Source of the DNA: CAZGKW01 sp964526295
GTDB taxonomy: Bacteria > Planctomycetota > Phycisphaerae > FEN-1346
Direction: 5' to 3'
NCBI GenBank assembly: GCA_964526295.1
Contig: CAZGKW010000008.1
Coordinates: 1 to 64,000, forward strand
DNA: 64,000 nucleotides
In this document: piece after piece, positions 8,560-17,037 of the stretch
Numbering within the stretch: the first letter of the stretch is position 1
Layout of the letters: each line of letters opens with the position of its first letter
Program-made: the position numbers and the translations under genes
Notes under the pieces: model-generated
Told to the model about the DNA's origin: nothing
Seen by the model: the letters and a program-made list of their open reading frames with translations, nothing else
Database searches by the model: none

Positions 8560-9807
8560 CTACGTATAGACCCGCGGGACGCGGCGCGAGAGGCCCGTCA
8601 GCAGCTCGTAGGGGATCGTGCCGGCCGCCTCGGCGACCGCCCGGGCGCTCAGGGGGCTTGAGTTGTCGGCCTCGATGAGTGTGGCTTCGGCGCCGAGGAG
8701 ACTGCGGATCGCGTCTTGGGGATTGGCGACCAGAAAGCCGGTGAGGTCGACCATGGTCGCGTCCATGCAGACCGCGCCGACGACCGGGCACAGGCGTCCC
8801 GCGACCCGCACCTGCCCCCGGTTCGAGAGCGACCGCGGGTACCCGTCGCCGTAGCCGATGGCGAGGACGCCGACGATCGAGTCGCGCCGAGCCCGCCAGG
8901 TGTGCCCGTAGCTGACGCCCTCCCCTTTCGGAACGCGCTTGACCCGCGCGATGCGCGTCCGAAGCGCGAGCGCGGGGGCCAGATCGACGCGCCCCTCGGC
9001 CGCATCGCACGGACGGACGCCGTACAGCGCGAGACCCGGCCGGACCATCGAGTAGTGCGATTCGGGCAGGCCGACCAGGGCCGACGAGTTGGCCGCATGG
9101 ACGACTCGCGGGGCCACTCCGCCCGAGCGAAGCGCCGCCAAGGCCCCCGCGAACCGCCGGAGCTGCTCCGGCACGCTCGGGTCGGCCGCGCACTCGGCGC
9201 AGGCGAAGTGGGTGTAGACCGCCTCGACGCTCAGGTGCGCGAGGCCCCGCAGCTCGCCCACCAGGCCCATCGTATCGTCGGCCCGGCACCCCAGGCGGTT
9301 CATGCCGGTGTCGACCTTGAAGTGACACGGCACGCCGCCGTTCTGCTGCACGCGGGGCCGGGCGCCTTGGCGGGCGTCCCCCGCCGCTTCCTCCTTCGCC
9401 CTGCGGGCTTCGGAGGACAAGTCCGCGTTGGGCCCGAGTGGGCTTGGCGCCCCGCACGCCCCGATCGCCCGGTCGAGGGCCCGGGCGGCGGCGGGGTCGT
9501 CGATCGTCGGCGTCAGGCGATACCGGACGAGGTCCTCGGCGTCGTCCTCGAAGGCGGTGCCCATGACGAGGATCGGCCGGGCGATGCCCGCCTCGCGGAG
9601 CTCGACGCCCTCCGAGACCAGCGCAACGCCGAGCCGGTCGATGCCGGCCGCCTCCAGGGCCCGGGCTACCGGCACCGCCCCGTGGCCGTAGGCGTCGGCC
9701 TTGACGACGCCAAGCACCTCCGTGGCGGGGGCCAGGAGGCCCCGCAGGGCACGCAGATTGTTCCCGAGCCGGTCGAGACGGACTTCGGCAACCGTGGGCC
9801 GGGGCAC
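8560..9807 (-). CDS. alr: alanine racemase with a repeat-derived insertion
   Basis: A 415-residue fold-type III PLP enzyme interconverting L- and D-alanine for peptidoglycan. The N-terminal barrel carries VVKADAYGHGA with the PLP lysine; FKVDTGMNRLG, ANSSAL, RPGLALYG and the catalytic GYGDGYPR plus MDATMVDL segments follow. The GTG at 9807 is preceded by GAGGAG at 7 nt; the frame is open far upstream but only non-homologous sequence lies there. About 38 extra residues between GACGA and CHFKVDTG (bases about 9345-9458) are absent from typical racemases. They include a perfect palindromic hairpin at 9389-9417. The enzyme is otherwise complete. Confidence 0.93.
   Translation of the reverse strand: MPRPTVAEVRLDRLGNNLRALRGLLAPATEVLGVVKADAYGHGAVPVARALEAAGIDRLGVALVSEGVELREAGIARPILVMGTAFEDDAEDLVRYRLTPTIDDPAAARALDRAIGACGAPSPLGPNADLSSEARRAKEEAAGDARQGARPRVQQNGGVPCHFKVDTGMNRLGCRADDTMGLVGELRGLAHLSVEAVYTHFACAECAADPSVPEQLRRFAGALAALRSGGVAPRVVHAANSSALVGLPESHYSMVRPGLALYGVRPCDAAEGRVDLAPALALRTRIARVKRVPKGEGVSYGHTWRARRDSIVGVLAIGYGDGYPRSLSNRGQVRVAGRLCPVVGAVCMDATMVDLTGFLVANPQDAIRSLLGAEATLIEADNSSPLSARAVAEAAGTIPYELLTGLSRRVPRVYT
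9389..9417. repeat. palindromic repeat inside alr
   Basis: TCCTCC and GGAGGA at the ends pair around an inner GCCC-GCA-GGGC stem, giving two nested stems in 29 bp. It lies in the in-frame insertion of alr, so the element is translated. A hairpin of similar design (CCGCC, GTAGCTCTGGCG, then GGCGG) interrupts the dciA-like frame near 34935-34966. Confidence 0.7.
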
Positions 9808-9878
9808 GGACGGCCTCCTCAGGCGGGCGGGACGTGTCAGCGGGCCGCTTCTCGTTGTATCCGGCGGGGCGACCCAGG

Positions 9879-10871
9879 TCAAGGCCGCGGCCGCGGGCCG
9901 GTCGATCCGACGTACGCCCGGACGCTGTCGCGCCAGGGGGGCAACGTCCGGCCGAGGACCCGGCGCAGCCTCGCGGTCGAGAGGACCGCCCGGGCCGGCC
10001 GCGGCGCGCGGGGCGATCCGTCCTCCCGCGGCGGGAGGTCCGAACTGGCGATCCGCGCGGGCCGGACGTCGAGGCCCGCCGCCTCCAGCGCCGCCCGTGC
10101 GAGGTCCCACCGCGACGCCTCGCCCTCGCCGCAGGCGTGGACCGTCCCCCGGGCCCCCGCCTCCACCAGGTCCAGCAGCGCCGCGGCGAGGTCCTGGGTC
10201 CACGTAGGGCACCCGACCTGGTCGGTGACGACGCGGACGGGGCGGCCCTCGCGGGCCCTTCGGAGGACGGCGTCGACGAAGTTCGCCCCACCCGCCCCGT
10301 AGAGCCAGGCGGACCGGACGATCAGATGCCTCTCGGGCAGGGCCGACCGGATGCGGGCCTCGCCCTCGGCCTTCGTCCGGCCGTAGACCGACAGGGGGGC
10401 CACGGGGTCGTCCTCGACGTAGGCGCCGGCCTTCGTCCCGGCGAAGACGAAGTCGGTGCCGACCGCCACCAGCACCGCCCCGGAGGCGGCGGCGGCGGCG
10501 GCCCGGGCCACGTGCTCGGCGCCGAGGGCGTTGACGCGGCGGGCCGCCTCGGGCCCTCGCTCGGCCCCGTCTACGTCCGTCCAGGCGGCCAGGTGGAAGA
10601 CCGTTCGGGCGCCCGTCTCGGCCAAGGCGCGGCGGACGGCGGAGGCGTCGGTGACGTCGAGGGGCGCCAGGGCGGGTGCCCGGCACGGCGCCCCCGCGGG
10701 CTTCGGCGGACGGGCCCGCCCGCCGCTGGAAACGACGCCTTCGTGCAGGTCCGTCAGGTGCAGGGCGCCGGGGGAAGGGGCCAGGGCCGCCAGGCGGGGA
10801 CCCAGGGCGGCACCGAGCAGCCCCCCGGCCCCGGTCACCAGGACCGGCCAGTGCCCGTCCGAAAGTGCCAT
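9879..10871 (-). CDS. rfbD: dTDP-4-dehydrorhamnose reductase family protein
   Basis: A 330-residue SDR-superfamily protein of the RmlD type, which makes dTDP-L-rhamnose by NADPH reduction for surface polysaccharide. It shows the nucleotide loop VTGAGGLLGAAL near the N-terminus, AAWTDVDGAE, GTDFVFAGTKAGAYVEDD, the catalytic SVYGRTKAEGE (YxxxK), VRSAWLYGAGGANF and VTDQVGCPTW. About 25 extra residues (EGVVSSGGRARPPKPAG..., bases about 10675-10745) interrupt the segment before LDVTD, where relatives pass straight from the strand to the LDITD motif. Their DNA is GC-palindromic, as in alr. It is the first gene of a run with alr and the TPR gene; murJ diverges 107 bp away. Confidence 0.88.
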   Translation of the reverse strand: MALSDGHWPVLVTGAGGLLGAALGPRLAALAPSPGALHLTDLHEGVVSSGGRARPPKPAGAPCRAPALAPLDVTDASAVRRALAETGARTVFHLAAWTDVDGAERGPEAARRVNALGAEHVARAAAAAASGAVLVAVGTDFVFAGTKAGAYVEDDPVAPLSVYGRTKAEGEARIRSALPERHLIVRSAWLYGAGGANFVDAVLRRAREGRPVRVVTDQVGCPTWTQDLAAALLDLVEAGARGTVHACGEGEASRWDLARAALEAAGLDVRPARIASSDLPPREDGSPRAPRPARAVLSTARLRRVLGRTLPPWRDSVRAYVGSTGPRPRP

Positions 10872-10978
10872 GCGACCTCCCCTCCGCCGTCCCGCCTCTG
10901 GCCCCGCCGCCGCCGAGCCGGTATGATCGCCGCGTTGCCAAGGCCGCGGCTCGAGCCGGGCCGCAGGAGTCCGTCAGC

Positions 10979-12595
10979 GTGTCGTCTTACGTCCGGAAAT
11001 TCAAGCTCGTCAGCGGCCTGACGGTCGTGAGCCGCGTCCTGGGCCTGGCCCGCGACTGGGCCCTGGCCCACGTCCTCGGGGCGACCGGCGACTTCGTCAT
11101 GAGCGCCTACTCGCAGGCGTTCCTGATGCCGAACCTCCTGAGGCGCCTGTTCGGCGAGGGGGCCCTCTCGGCCTCGTTCATTCCCATCTTCACCGAGTAC
11201 CTCGAATCGGGCGACCGCCGGGCGGCCAACCGGTTCATGGGCCTGATGATCGTCCTGCTGGTGACGGTCCTGTCGGGGGTGGCCCTGGTGGTCGTGGGGG
11301 TGCTGCTTCTGGCGAGGCATCTTACCGCGGGGGTGCCGAAGTGGCACCTCATTTTCGGCCTGGCGGCGGTCATGTTCCCGTTCGCCGTGACGATCTGCCT
11401 GGTGGCGCTGCTTCAGGCGGCGCTGAACTGCCGGCGGCATTTCGTCGCGCCCGCCCTGGCGCCGATCCTGCTGAACGTCTTCATCATCGCGGGGGCGGTC
11501 CTGGCGGCGCGGCTGGTCGCGGACGACACCGTCACGCAGGCATACGTCATCGCCGGGTCGATCCTGGCGGCCGGCCTGGTCCAGGTGGCGATCCAGGTGC
11601 CGGCCATGCGGCGGGAGGGCCTGGCGTTCCGGCCCGTGTGGGACCTCGCGCACCCCGGCCTTCGACGGGTGCTGCGGCTGATGGGGCCGATGGCCCTGGC
11701 GATCGGTGTCATCCAGATCAACACGTTTATGGATTCGACGATCGCGAACCTCCTCAGCCCGCCGGACGTGGGGGTCGAATCGTTCCGCCTCGCCGGCCGC
11801 GAGGTCGCTTATCCCATGGAGACGGGGGCGGCGGCGGTGCTGTACTTCGCCCAGCGGCTGTACAACTTTCCCCTGGGGGTCTTCGCCATCGCCCTGGCGA
11901 CGGTCATCTTCCCGGAGCTGAGCCGCCTGGCGTCGCGGCGCGACTCGGGCGGCATCGCCCGGACGGCCTCCCACGCCGTCCGGCTGACGCTGTTCATCAG
12001 CCTGCCCGCGGGGGTGGGCCTGATGCTGGTGGCCGAGCCGCTGCTTCGGCTGTGGCTGGAGCACGGCCGGTTCGCCGAGGACCCGGCGGGCATCCCCCGG
12101 ACGCTGGCGGCGAGCCGGACGTACCTGGTGGGCATCTGGGCCTACGCCGCCCATCACATCCTCCTCAGGACGTTCTACGCCCTGAAGGACACCCGGACGC
12201 CGCTTCGGATCGCGATGGTGGCGGCGGGGCTGAACTTCGGGCTGAACCTGGCGCTGGTGTGGCCGCTCGCCGAACGCGGCCTGGCCCTGGCGACGGCCGT
12301 CTCGGCGGCGGTCCAGGTGGCGGTGCTGGCGCTGCTGCTGCACCGGCGGTTCGCCGAGCTTCCGTGGGGCGAGATCGGCTCCACCGCCGCCCGGACGGCC
12401 TTGGCGACGGCCCTGATGGCCGCCGCCGTGTGGGCGACCATGGAGCTGGCCGTCCCGGGGCTCGGCCTGGCGGGACGGGCCGACCAGGCCGTGCGGCTGG
12501 CGGGGGGCGTCGCGGCCGGGGCGGCGGTCTTCGTGGCGGCGGCCCGCCTGCTGCGGATGGACGAGCTCAAGGACCTCCTGTCGCGAGGCGCGTAA
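10979..12595 (+). CDS. murJ: lipid II flippase MurJ
   Basis: A 538-residue polytopic membrane protein of the MurJ/MviN family, which moves the peptidoglycan precursor lipid II across the cytoplasmic membrane. The family start VSRVLGLARDWALA and the highly conserved MPNLLRRLFGEGALSASFIP segment are intact, and about 14 hydrophobic segments follow. The GTG at 10979 has AGGAG ten bases upstream and places the first conserved block near residue 14. The longer open frame upstream has no homology and overlaps rfbD. The neighbouring racemase operon also serves the cell wall. Confidence 0.93.
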   Translation: MSSYVRKFKLVSGLTVVSRVLGLARDWALAHVLGATGDFVMSAYSQAFLMPNLLRRLFGEGALSASFIPIFTEYLESGDRRAANRFMGLMIVLLVTVLSGVALVVVGVLLLARHLTAGVPKWHLIFGLAAVMFPFAVTICLVALLQAALNCRRHFVAPALAPILLNVFIIAGAVLAARLVADDTVTQAYVIAGSILAAGLVQVAIQVPAMRREGLAFRPVWDLAHPGLRRVLRLMGPMALAIGVIQINTFMDSTIANLLSPPDVGVESFRLAGREVAYPMETGAAAVLYFAQRLYNFPLGVFAIALATVIFPELSRLASRRDSGGIARTASHAVRLTLFISLPAGVGLMLVAEPLLRLWLEHGRFAEDPAGIPRTLAASRTYLVGIWAYAAHHILLRTFYALKDTRTPLRIAMVAAGLNFGLNLALVWPLAERGLALATAVSAAVQVAVLALLLHRRFAELPWGEIGSTAARTALATALMAAAVWATMELAVPGLGLAGRADQAVRLAGGVAAGAAVFVAAARLLRMDELKDLLSRGA

Positions 12596-12667
12596 CCCGT
12601 CGCGCCGCCTGCTGCCATGCGGATGCGCGGCGGGCACGGAGGCCCGCCGGGCAGAACGGATGCCGGC

Positions 12668-13606
12668 TTACCTCTCGCTCCCGTCGGCCCGGTCGGCCGG
12701 CTCCTCCCCGGCCTCGGCGCCGGCCTGGAGTTCGGCCTCGCCCGGCACGGGCACCTCGGCGGGCGAGACCGGGACCACCGTGAACACCGCCGTCTGGACC
12801 CACACGTCGGGCCCGCGCCGCTCGTGGAAGTAGGCCCCGCCGAGGCTGACCTCGCTCGAGCGGTCCCCCCCGAGGACCAGGAGCCGCTCGTTCTCGAGCG
12901 GCACCTCGACGGCCAGGTCCGTCAGGGCGAACCGCGACCGGCCCGCCTGCCGGGTGTAGCCGGTCGCCGTCCGGACCCACCGCAGCCGCTCCCGGCCGTA
13001 GAGGACCTCCGGGACGATGGCGACCGAGACGGTCAGGGGCTCGTCGTCGCTTCGTCGGCGGCAGACGACGCGGAACTCGACCTGGGCGTCCTCGAAGTGC
13101 CGGCCGTGGAGGCGGCCCGCCTCGTCCGTCCAGAGGATGTCGACGGTCTCCCGCCGGGGGCCGAACGTGACGCGGAAGTCCTGGTTCTCGCGGACATAGA
13201 CGGTGTGGACCTTGACCTCGCGGTCGGACGAGGCGGCGAGCAGCTCCTGAAGGACATCGACGGCGGGGCTCTCCCCCTCGGCCAGCCTCAGGTCGTTGGC
13301 CGACCACAGCGACCGCTTGGCGTGGGGGACGCTCGTGGCCTTCAGGACCTGCCACAGGTCGTCCTCGGCGGCGTCGGGCCGCCCGCGATGGAGCATCCGG
13401 ACGATGCGGACGCGGTACATCGGGACGGCCGCCACCTCGGGCCCCGGCGGCATGGCGCGGAGCCGGAGCCCGCCGCTGCGGCCGGCCTTCTCGGCCTCGC
13501 CGCTCCGGGCGTTCAGCAGGTCGGTGCATCCGGCCGACGACAGGGCGGCCGCGAGCAGGGCGAGGCCGGCGAGGGCCGAAGCGGACTGTTTCGTGCGTCG
13601 TCGCAT
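12668..13606 (-). CDS. lipoprotein of unknown function
   Basis: A 312-residue predicted lipoprotein. The ATG at 13606 opens a classic signal, MRRRTKQSASALAGLALL, ending in the lipobox LSSAGC (Cys near 29). The mature part is mostly beta-strand-like with many charged residues (for example VKVHTVYVRENQDFRVTFGP and EVPLENERLLVLGG) and ends in an acidic Glu/Ala tail. I recognise no family. It is the last of four minus-strand genes (DUF2752 protein and three lipoproteins) and is convergent with murJ. An envelope role is inferred from the signal only. Confidence 0.75.
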   Translation of the reverse strand: MRRRTKQSASALAGLALLAAALSSAGCTDLLNARSGEAEKAGRSGGLRLRAMPPGPEVAAVPMYRVRIVRMLHRGRPDAAEDDLWQVLKATSVPHAKRSLWSANDLRLAEGESPAVDVLQELLAASSDREVKVHTVYVRENQDFRVTFGPRRETVDILWTDEAGRLHGRHFEDAQVEFRVVCRRRSDDEPLTVSVAIVPEVLYGRERLRWVRTATGYTRQAGRSRFALTDLAVEVPLENERLLVLGGDRSSEVSLGGAYFHERRGPDVWVQTAVFTVVPVSPAEVPVPGEAELQAGAEAGEEPADRADGSER

Positions 13607-13667
13607 GGCAACGTCTACCTGTGTGTCAGCCCCGGCGCCCGATCGCCCATCGGCCCGGGCCGGCGCG

Positions 13668-13728
13668 AGCGAGGGGGCCCCCGTTCGCCCTTCGGGCTGC
13701 GGCGTGGCAGGCAAGCCCCGCGGCTGAC
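13668..13728. repeat. dispersed 58-bp repeat, copy 1
   Basis: A stretch containing CGGCGTGGCAGGCAAGCCCC, preceded by GGGGGCCC and GCCCT-CGGGC, recurs at 19575-19632 with few differences. Both copies are intergenic and hairpin-rich. A shorter relative (CGCGGGGCTTGCCCCGCG) is translated in the uracil-DNA glycosylase gene at about 54932-54950. Confidence 0.65.
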
Positions 13729-13776
13729 CCGTCCGCCCGCGCCGGGTTACGTCTGTCCGGACGCGCCGCGCGGCGC

Positions 13777-14460
13777 TCACTCCACCTTCGGGCGCAGGGG
13801 GAGGTCCTCGGGGCGCCAGGTGTAAAAGTGCCGGGCCACCTTCTCCCCGAACCCCTCGGTCAGGATCCGCTCCACCTCGTAGGGGTGCTCGTAGGGGTCG
13901 ATCTGCGGCAAGGTATGGGCCGACGTCTGGCGTGCGGTCGCCTGGAGCGGCCAGACCTGCCGCCCCTCGCTCGGCGAGACGACCCGCATCGTCGCCTCAG
14001 CGAAGCCGTCGAGCGTGGTCGAGGTGGGCGTCTCCCGGACCCGGAACTCCTGGACCACCACGTGCAGGACGTAGTCGACGTTGAAGTGGCGGCCGATCCT
14101 GGCCACCGACCACGTGGGGAACTCCGGCTCGGTCCGGCGGACCCGGGCGACGCTGGCCGCCGGCACGACCGGCCCGACGGCCTTCTGCTCGGCCAGGTCC
14201 CGGCCGATCGCCTCTGCCAGGGCCTCCTGGAGCCGCGGAAACTCCAACCCCAGGTCCGGGTCGGCCAGGTCCACCAGCACCAGGACGCTCTTGTTGGACA
14301 GGTCGAACTGGGCCGGCACCTCCTCCGGGGGCATGATGGGTTTCAGGACGTGGTAGCCGATCCAGGCGGCTTGGTCGCACCCGGCGGCGCCGAGCGCCAG
14401 GAGGCACGCCGCCGCGGCGACCCAGGCGGCCGTCGCCCGGCCGGTCGCCGGCCCGGTCAC
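13777..14460 (-). CDS. putative lipoprotein
   Basis: A 227-residue predicted lipoprotein starting at a GTG that overlaps the stop of the preceding gene in a GTGA junction, a mark of translational coupling. A hydrophobic signal (AAWVAAAACLLALGAAGC, Cys near 24) is followed by a domain with VLVLVDLADPDLG, EALAEAIGRDLAEQKAVGPVVP and FNVDYVLHVVVQEFRVRETP. This alternation resembles periplasmic lipoproteins that report on small secreted domains, but I cannot name a family. It shares its layout with the gene upstream (strand, 'DADTVLYVEIEQY' or 'NVDYVLHVVVQEF', then a Thr-rich turn), so the two are probably distant paralogues. Confidence 0.75.
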   Translation of the reverse strand: MTGPATGRATAAWVAAAACLLALGAAGCDQAAWIGYHVLKPIMPPEEVPAQFDLSNKSVLVLVDLADPDLGLEFPRLQEALAEAIGRDLAEQKAVGPVVPAASVARVRRTEPEFPTWSVARIGRHFNVDYVLHVVVQEFRVRETPTSTTLDGFAEATMRVVSPSEGRQVWPLQATARQTSAHTLPQIDPYEHPYEVERILTEGFGEKVARHFYTWRPEDLPLRPKVE

Positions 14461-15158
14461 GACTGTACCTCGCCGCCCACGACCTCGACGCGGCGGTCGC
14501 GGAACTTGTTGACGACGGCCTCGCCGAACAGGCGATTGGTGGCCTGGCGGATGGCCCGTTCGCTGATGGTCAGGGCGTTCAGGGGATGGTCCTCCGGGAA
14601 GAGCACCTCCGCGTCGCCCTCGTAGGCCGGGTTCGACGCCTCCCCCACCTTGACCACCTGGACCCGGGCGGCGGCCCGGCCCCGGAGCAGGTTCGCCGAC
14701 TTCTCCTCCATCGTCGAGTACTGCTCGATCTCGACGTAGAGGACGGTGTCGGCGTCGAACTTGCGGCCGATCTCTTCGGGCGTCATGTTGAGCCACTCCA
14801 GGTCGGACTCCTGCCACCGGGCCACCCGCACGGGATGGACGATCTCGCCCACCTGCTCGGGCAGGTACCGGGCGATGGCGTAGGAGATCTGGAGGCTGGC
14901 CTCCAGCGGCACCGTGGGATAATCGAACCGGATCTCGGTGCCGGCATAGGGGACGATGATCAGCTTCTCGGCGTGGAGGTCGTACTCCTTGGGGATGTCC
15001 CGCCACTCCTTGGGCTTGACGATGCCGACGTAGAGCTGGCCCAAGGTCCAGCATCCGCCGGCCCCGAGCGACGCCGGCAACAGCGCCGCCCAGAGCGCCA
15101 GGCGAAGCGCCGTCGGCGCCGCCCGGCGGGCGAATCGCAACGTCCGCACGCCTTTCAT
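14457..15158 (-). CDS. putative lipoprotein
   Basis: A 233-residue predicted lipoprotein with signal MKGVRTLRFARRAAPTALRL and lipobox LGAGGC (Cys near 36). The mature domain has KLIIVPYAGTEIRFDYPTVP, SLQISYAIARYLPEQVG, EIGRKFDADTVLYVEIEQY and LTISERAIRQATNRLFG. It matches the downstream gene in overall design and is coupled to it by a 4-bp overlap. Both presumably act in the periplasm or at a membrane face. No family name is assigned. Confidence 0.78.
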   Translation of the reverse strand: MKGVRTLRFARRAAPTALRLALWAALLPASLGAGGCWTLGQLYVGIVKPKEWRDIPKEYDLHAEKLIIVPYAGTEIRFDYPTVPLEASLQISYAIARYLPEQVGEIVHPVRVARWQESDLEWLNMTPEEIGRKFDADTVLYVEIEQYSTMEEKSANLLRGRAAARVQVVKVGEASNPAYEGDAEVLFPEDHPLNALTISERAIRQATNRLFGEAVVNKFRDRRVEVVGGEVQS

Positions 15159-15225
15159 GCTCGCACACCTCTCGGGCGTCTTGCCGCGGGGGGGGCGTGG
15201 CCCCCGCCCGGCCGGCGCCCGCCCC

Positions 15226-15729
15226 TTACATGATCGACCACTTATACGTCCAGGAAGCCAGAAGAAAAATAATCAGGATAACCAGGATGACGACCGGGTT
15301 GGTCCGCACCAGCAGCGGCGCCCAGCTCCGCCCGAGGCCCAGCGTCGCCACCAGCGCCCCCAGGCCCCCCACCACCAGCACGAAACACAGGAACCCGAAC
15401 GGCTGGTTCGCCAGCGACTCGGCGAACCGCCCGTGGGCCGCCAGGACGAACGACGTCGTTACGCCGCACGTCGGGCAGGGCTTGCCCGTCATGAGGTAGA
15501 ACCCGCAGGGCGGGAGGCCGAGCTGGGTGTGCGTGTCGACGCCTTCTTCGTTCGGCTCGAGCACCAGCCCCACGCCCAGCGCCGCCGCCAGCAGCACCGC
15601 CACCACCGCCTGGGTGATGCGTTCGCTGCCGCTGACTCGCCCCGAGACGGGCCGCGAGCGGCCGCGGACGCTTCCGGGGGCGTCGGCGGCCGGCCGGTTC
15701 GCCCCGACGTCCTGTGCCGTCTCGCCCAT
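15226..15729 (-). CDS. DUF2752 membrane protein
   Basis: A 167-residue membrane protein. The DUF2752 hallmark is visible as GFYLMTGKPCPTCGVTTSF (CPxCG followed by Thr and aromatic residues), between hydrophobic segments AVVAVLLAAALGVGLVL, FGFLCFVLVVGGLGALVATL and VVILVILIIFLLASW. The ATG at 15729 was chosen because the upstream frame (another 40 residues) is Arg/Gly-rich and unlike the family. The family's function is unknown. It leads the lipoprotein run on the minus strand. Confidence 0.82.
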   Translation of the reverse strand: MGETAQDVGANRPAADAPGSVRGRSRPVSGRVSGSERITQAVVAVLLAAALGVGLVLEPNEEGVDTHTQLGLPPCGFYLMTGKPCPTCGVTTSFVLAAHGRFAESLANQPFGFLCFVLVVGGLGALVATLGLGRSWAPLLVRTNPVVILVILIIFLLASWTYKWSIM

Positions 15730-15895
15730 TCGCCCCGGTCCTCGGCCGCGTGCCCCCACCGCAGGGCGAACCATCCTACCCGTGCCGCCGGGGCGGGTCA
15801 ATGGCGTATCGGCCAGGGCGGCGCGGTCCGGGGCCCGCCGTGCCTTCACCGGTCCCCGCGCTACGGCGACCTGCCGGTCGCCGCTCGAAAGCGGG

Positions 15896-16909
15896 TCACG
15901 TCGCGCCGGCGGCGGCGCCGCCGAACTCGACGAAGGCCTCGCACATGGCGTCCTGGGCTTCGGGCCGGAGGCCGATGGCCGCCTCGTCCGGGTAGCGCTG
16001 GGCGATGAACCCCCCGAACGGGCCGCCCTCGGCGCCGAAGCGGCCGAGCTTCTCCACCAGCTCGCGGGCCGACGAGCGGACCCGGTCGCGGTCCCCCGTC
16101 TGGAGCGTCCGCTGGATGTCGACCGGGCACATGAACGTCACCCGCCCGCCGAATTCGGACGCCAGCCGGTCCACCCCGTAGAGCTCCGGCTGGTCGAACT
16201 GGAGCACCTTGACCCCCGCGGCGACCAGGTCGGGCACGATCGCGCGGATGAGACCGCACGAGTGCATCCAGACGTCGACGCCGGCGTCGGCCGCCGCCCC
16301 GCAGAGCCGCTCGAACGTCGGCAAAAACAAGTCTCGAAACGTCTCGGGCGAGACGAGCACTCGGTCCTGCGTCCCCCAGTCCTCGGGGAACATGACGCCG
16401 TCGGCCCCGGCCTCGGCGAGGCGACCGATAGCGACGACCATCTGCTCGACGACCAGCGCGTTCAGGGCCCGGACGCGGTCCGGCTCCAGGAGGCAGTCGA
16501 CGAGGAAGTTTTCCAGCCGCCGGAGCTTCCGCGACAGGTTGAACGCGCACCCCGGCACGCCCCCCAGGCGATACGCCCCGCCGGCGGCGGCGAACCGCTC
16601 GCGGGCCGCCTCGTACCGGCCGGCGAGGGAAAAATCGGGCGGCACGTAGCTCGCCAGGTCCGACCAGTCGCGGATGGCGCCCTCGGCCACCTCGCCCTTC
16701 GAGACGCCGCCGAGGCGCCGCCAGGTGTTGCCCCACTCGTCTCGCCAGACCTCGGCATCGCCCTCGGTCCGCCGCTCGGGGTCGAAGCCCGGGGCCGGGT
16801 CGACTCCGGCGCCGCAGAAGTCGTTCGGCCACGGGTCGGGCAGATGGAACCCGATTCGCGGCGCCCCCGCGAAGGTGATCACGTGTCGGATGACGTCTCG
16901 GCCGGTCAT
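15896..16909 (-). CDS. uroporphyrinogen decarboxylase family protein
   Basis: A 337-residue TIM-barrel protein of the URO-D / MtaA family. Family features are the N-terminal MTGRDVIRHVITFAGAPRI, GADGVMFPEDWGTQDRVLVS, PETFRDLFLPTFERL, the metal-site region WMHSCGLIRAIVPDLVAAGV, and QFDQPELYGVDRLASEFGGR near the end. Members of this branch in Planctomycetes are usually not haem enzymes; they resemble corrinoid methyltransferases, and no haem gene is nearby. The ATG at 16909 is the clear start. The substrate is unknown. Confidence 0.85.
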   Translation of the reverse strand: MTGRDVIRHVITFAGAPRIGFHLPDPWPNDFCGAGVDPAPGFDPERRTEGDAEVWRDEWGNTWRRLGGVSKGEVAEGAIRDWSDLASYVPPDFSLAGRYEAARERFAAAGGAYRLGGVPGCAFNLSRKLRRLENFLVDCLLEPDRVRALNALVVEQMVVAIGRLAEAGADGVMFPEDWGTQDRVLVSPETFRDLFLPTFERLCGAAADAGVDVWMHSCGLIRAIVPDLVAAGVKVLQFDQPELYGVDRLASEFGGRVTFMCPVDIQRTLQTGDRDRVRSSARELVEKLGRFGAEGGPFGGFIAQRYPDEAAIGLRPEAQDAMCEAFVEFGGAAAGAT

Positions 16910-17037
16910 GGGTCGGCGTGCCCGTCCTTGGCGCGTCCGCGGGCTGCGGCGTGCTCCCTCGCGCCGCCCGAGGGCGCGCCGTTTCGGCCCGTCCGCCGGG
17001 CCTTGAAGGCCCAGGCTTCGACATTCATCGCTGCCTT

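Noticed and set aside
8560..10941. A 793-codon continuous frame that would fuse alr to an upstream protein
   Set aside because: The upstream half is the antisense shadow of rfbD. The GAGGAG-GTG at 9807 and the family N-terminus give the real alr start.
15896..16909. Haem-pathway uroporphyrinogen decarboxylase (hemE)
   Set aside because: The sequence belongs to the broader URO-D/MtaA-like group and no other haem gene is near, so the specific name was not used.
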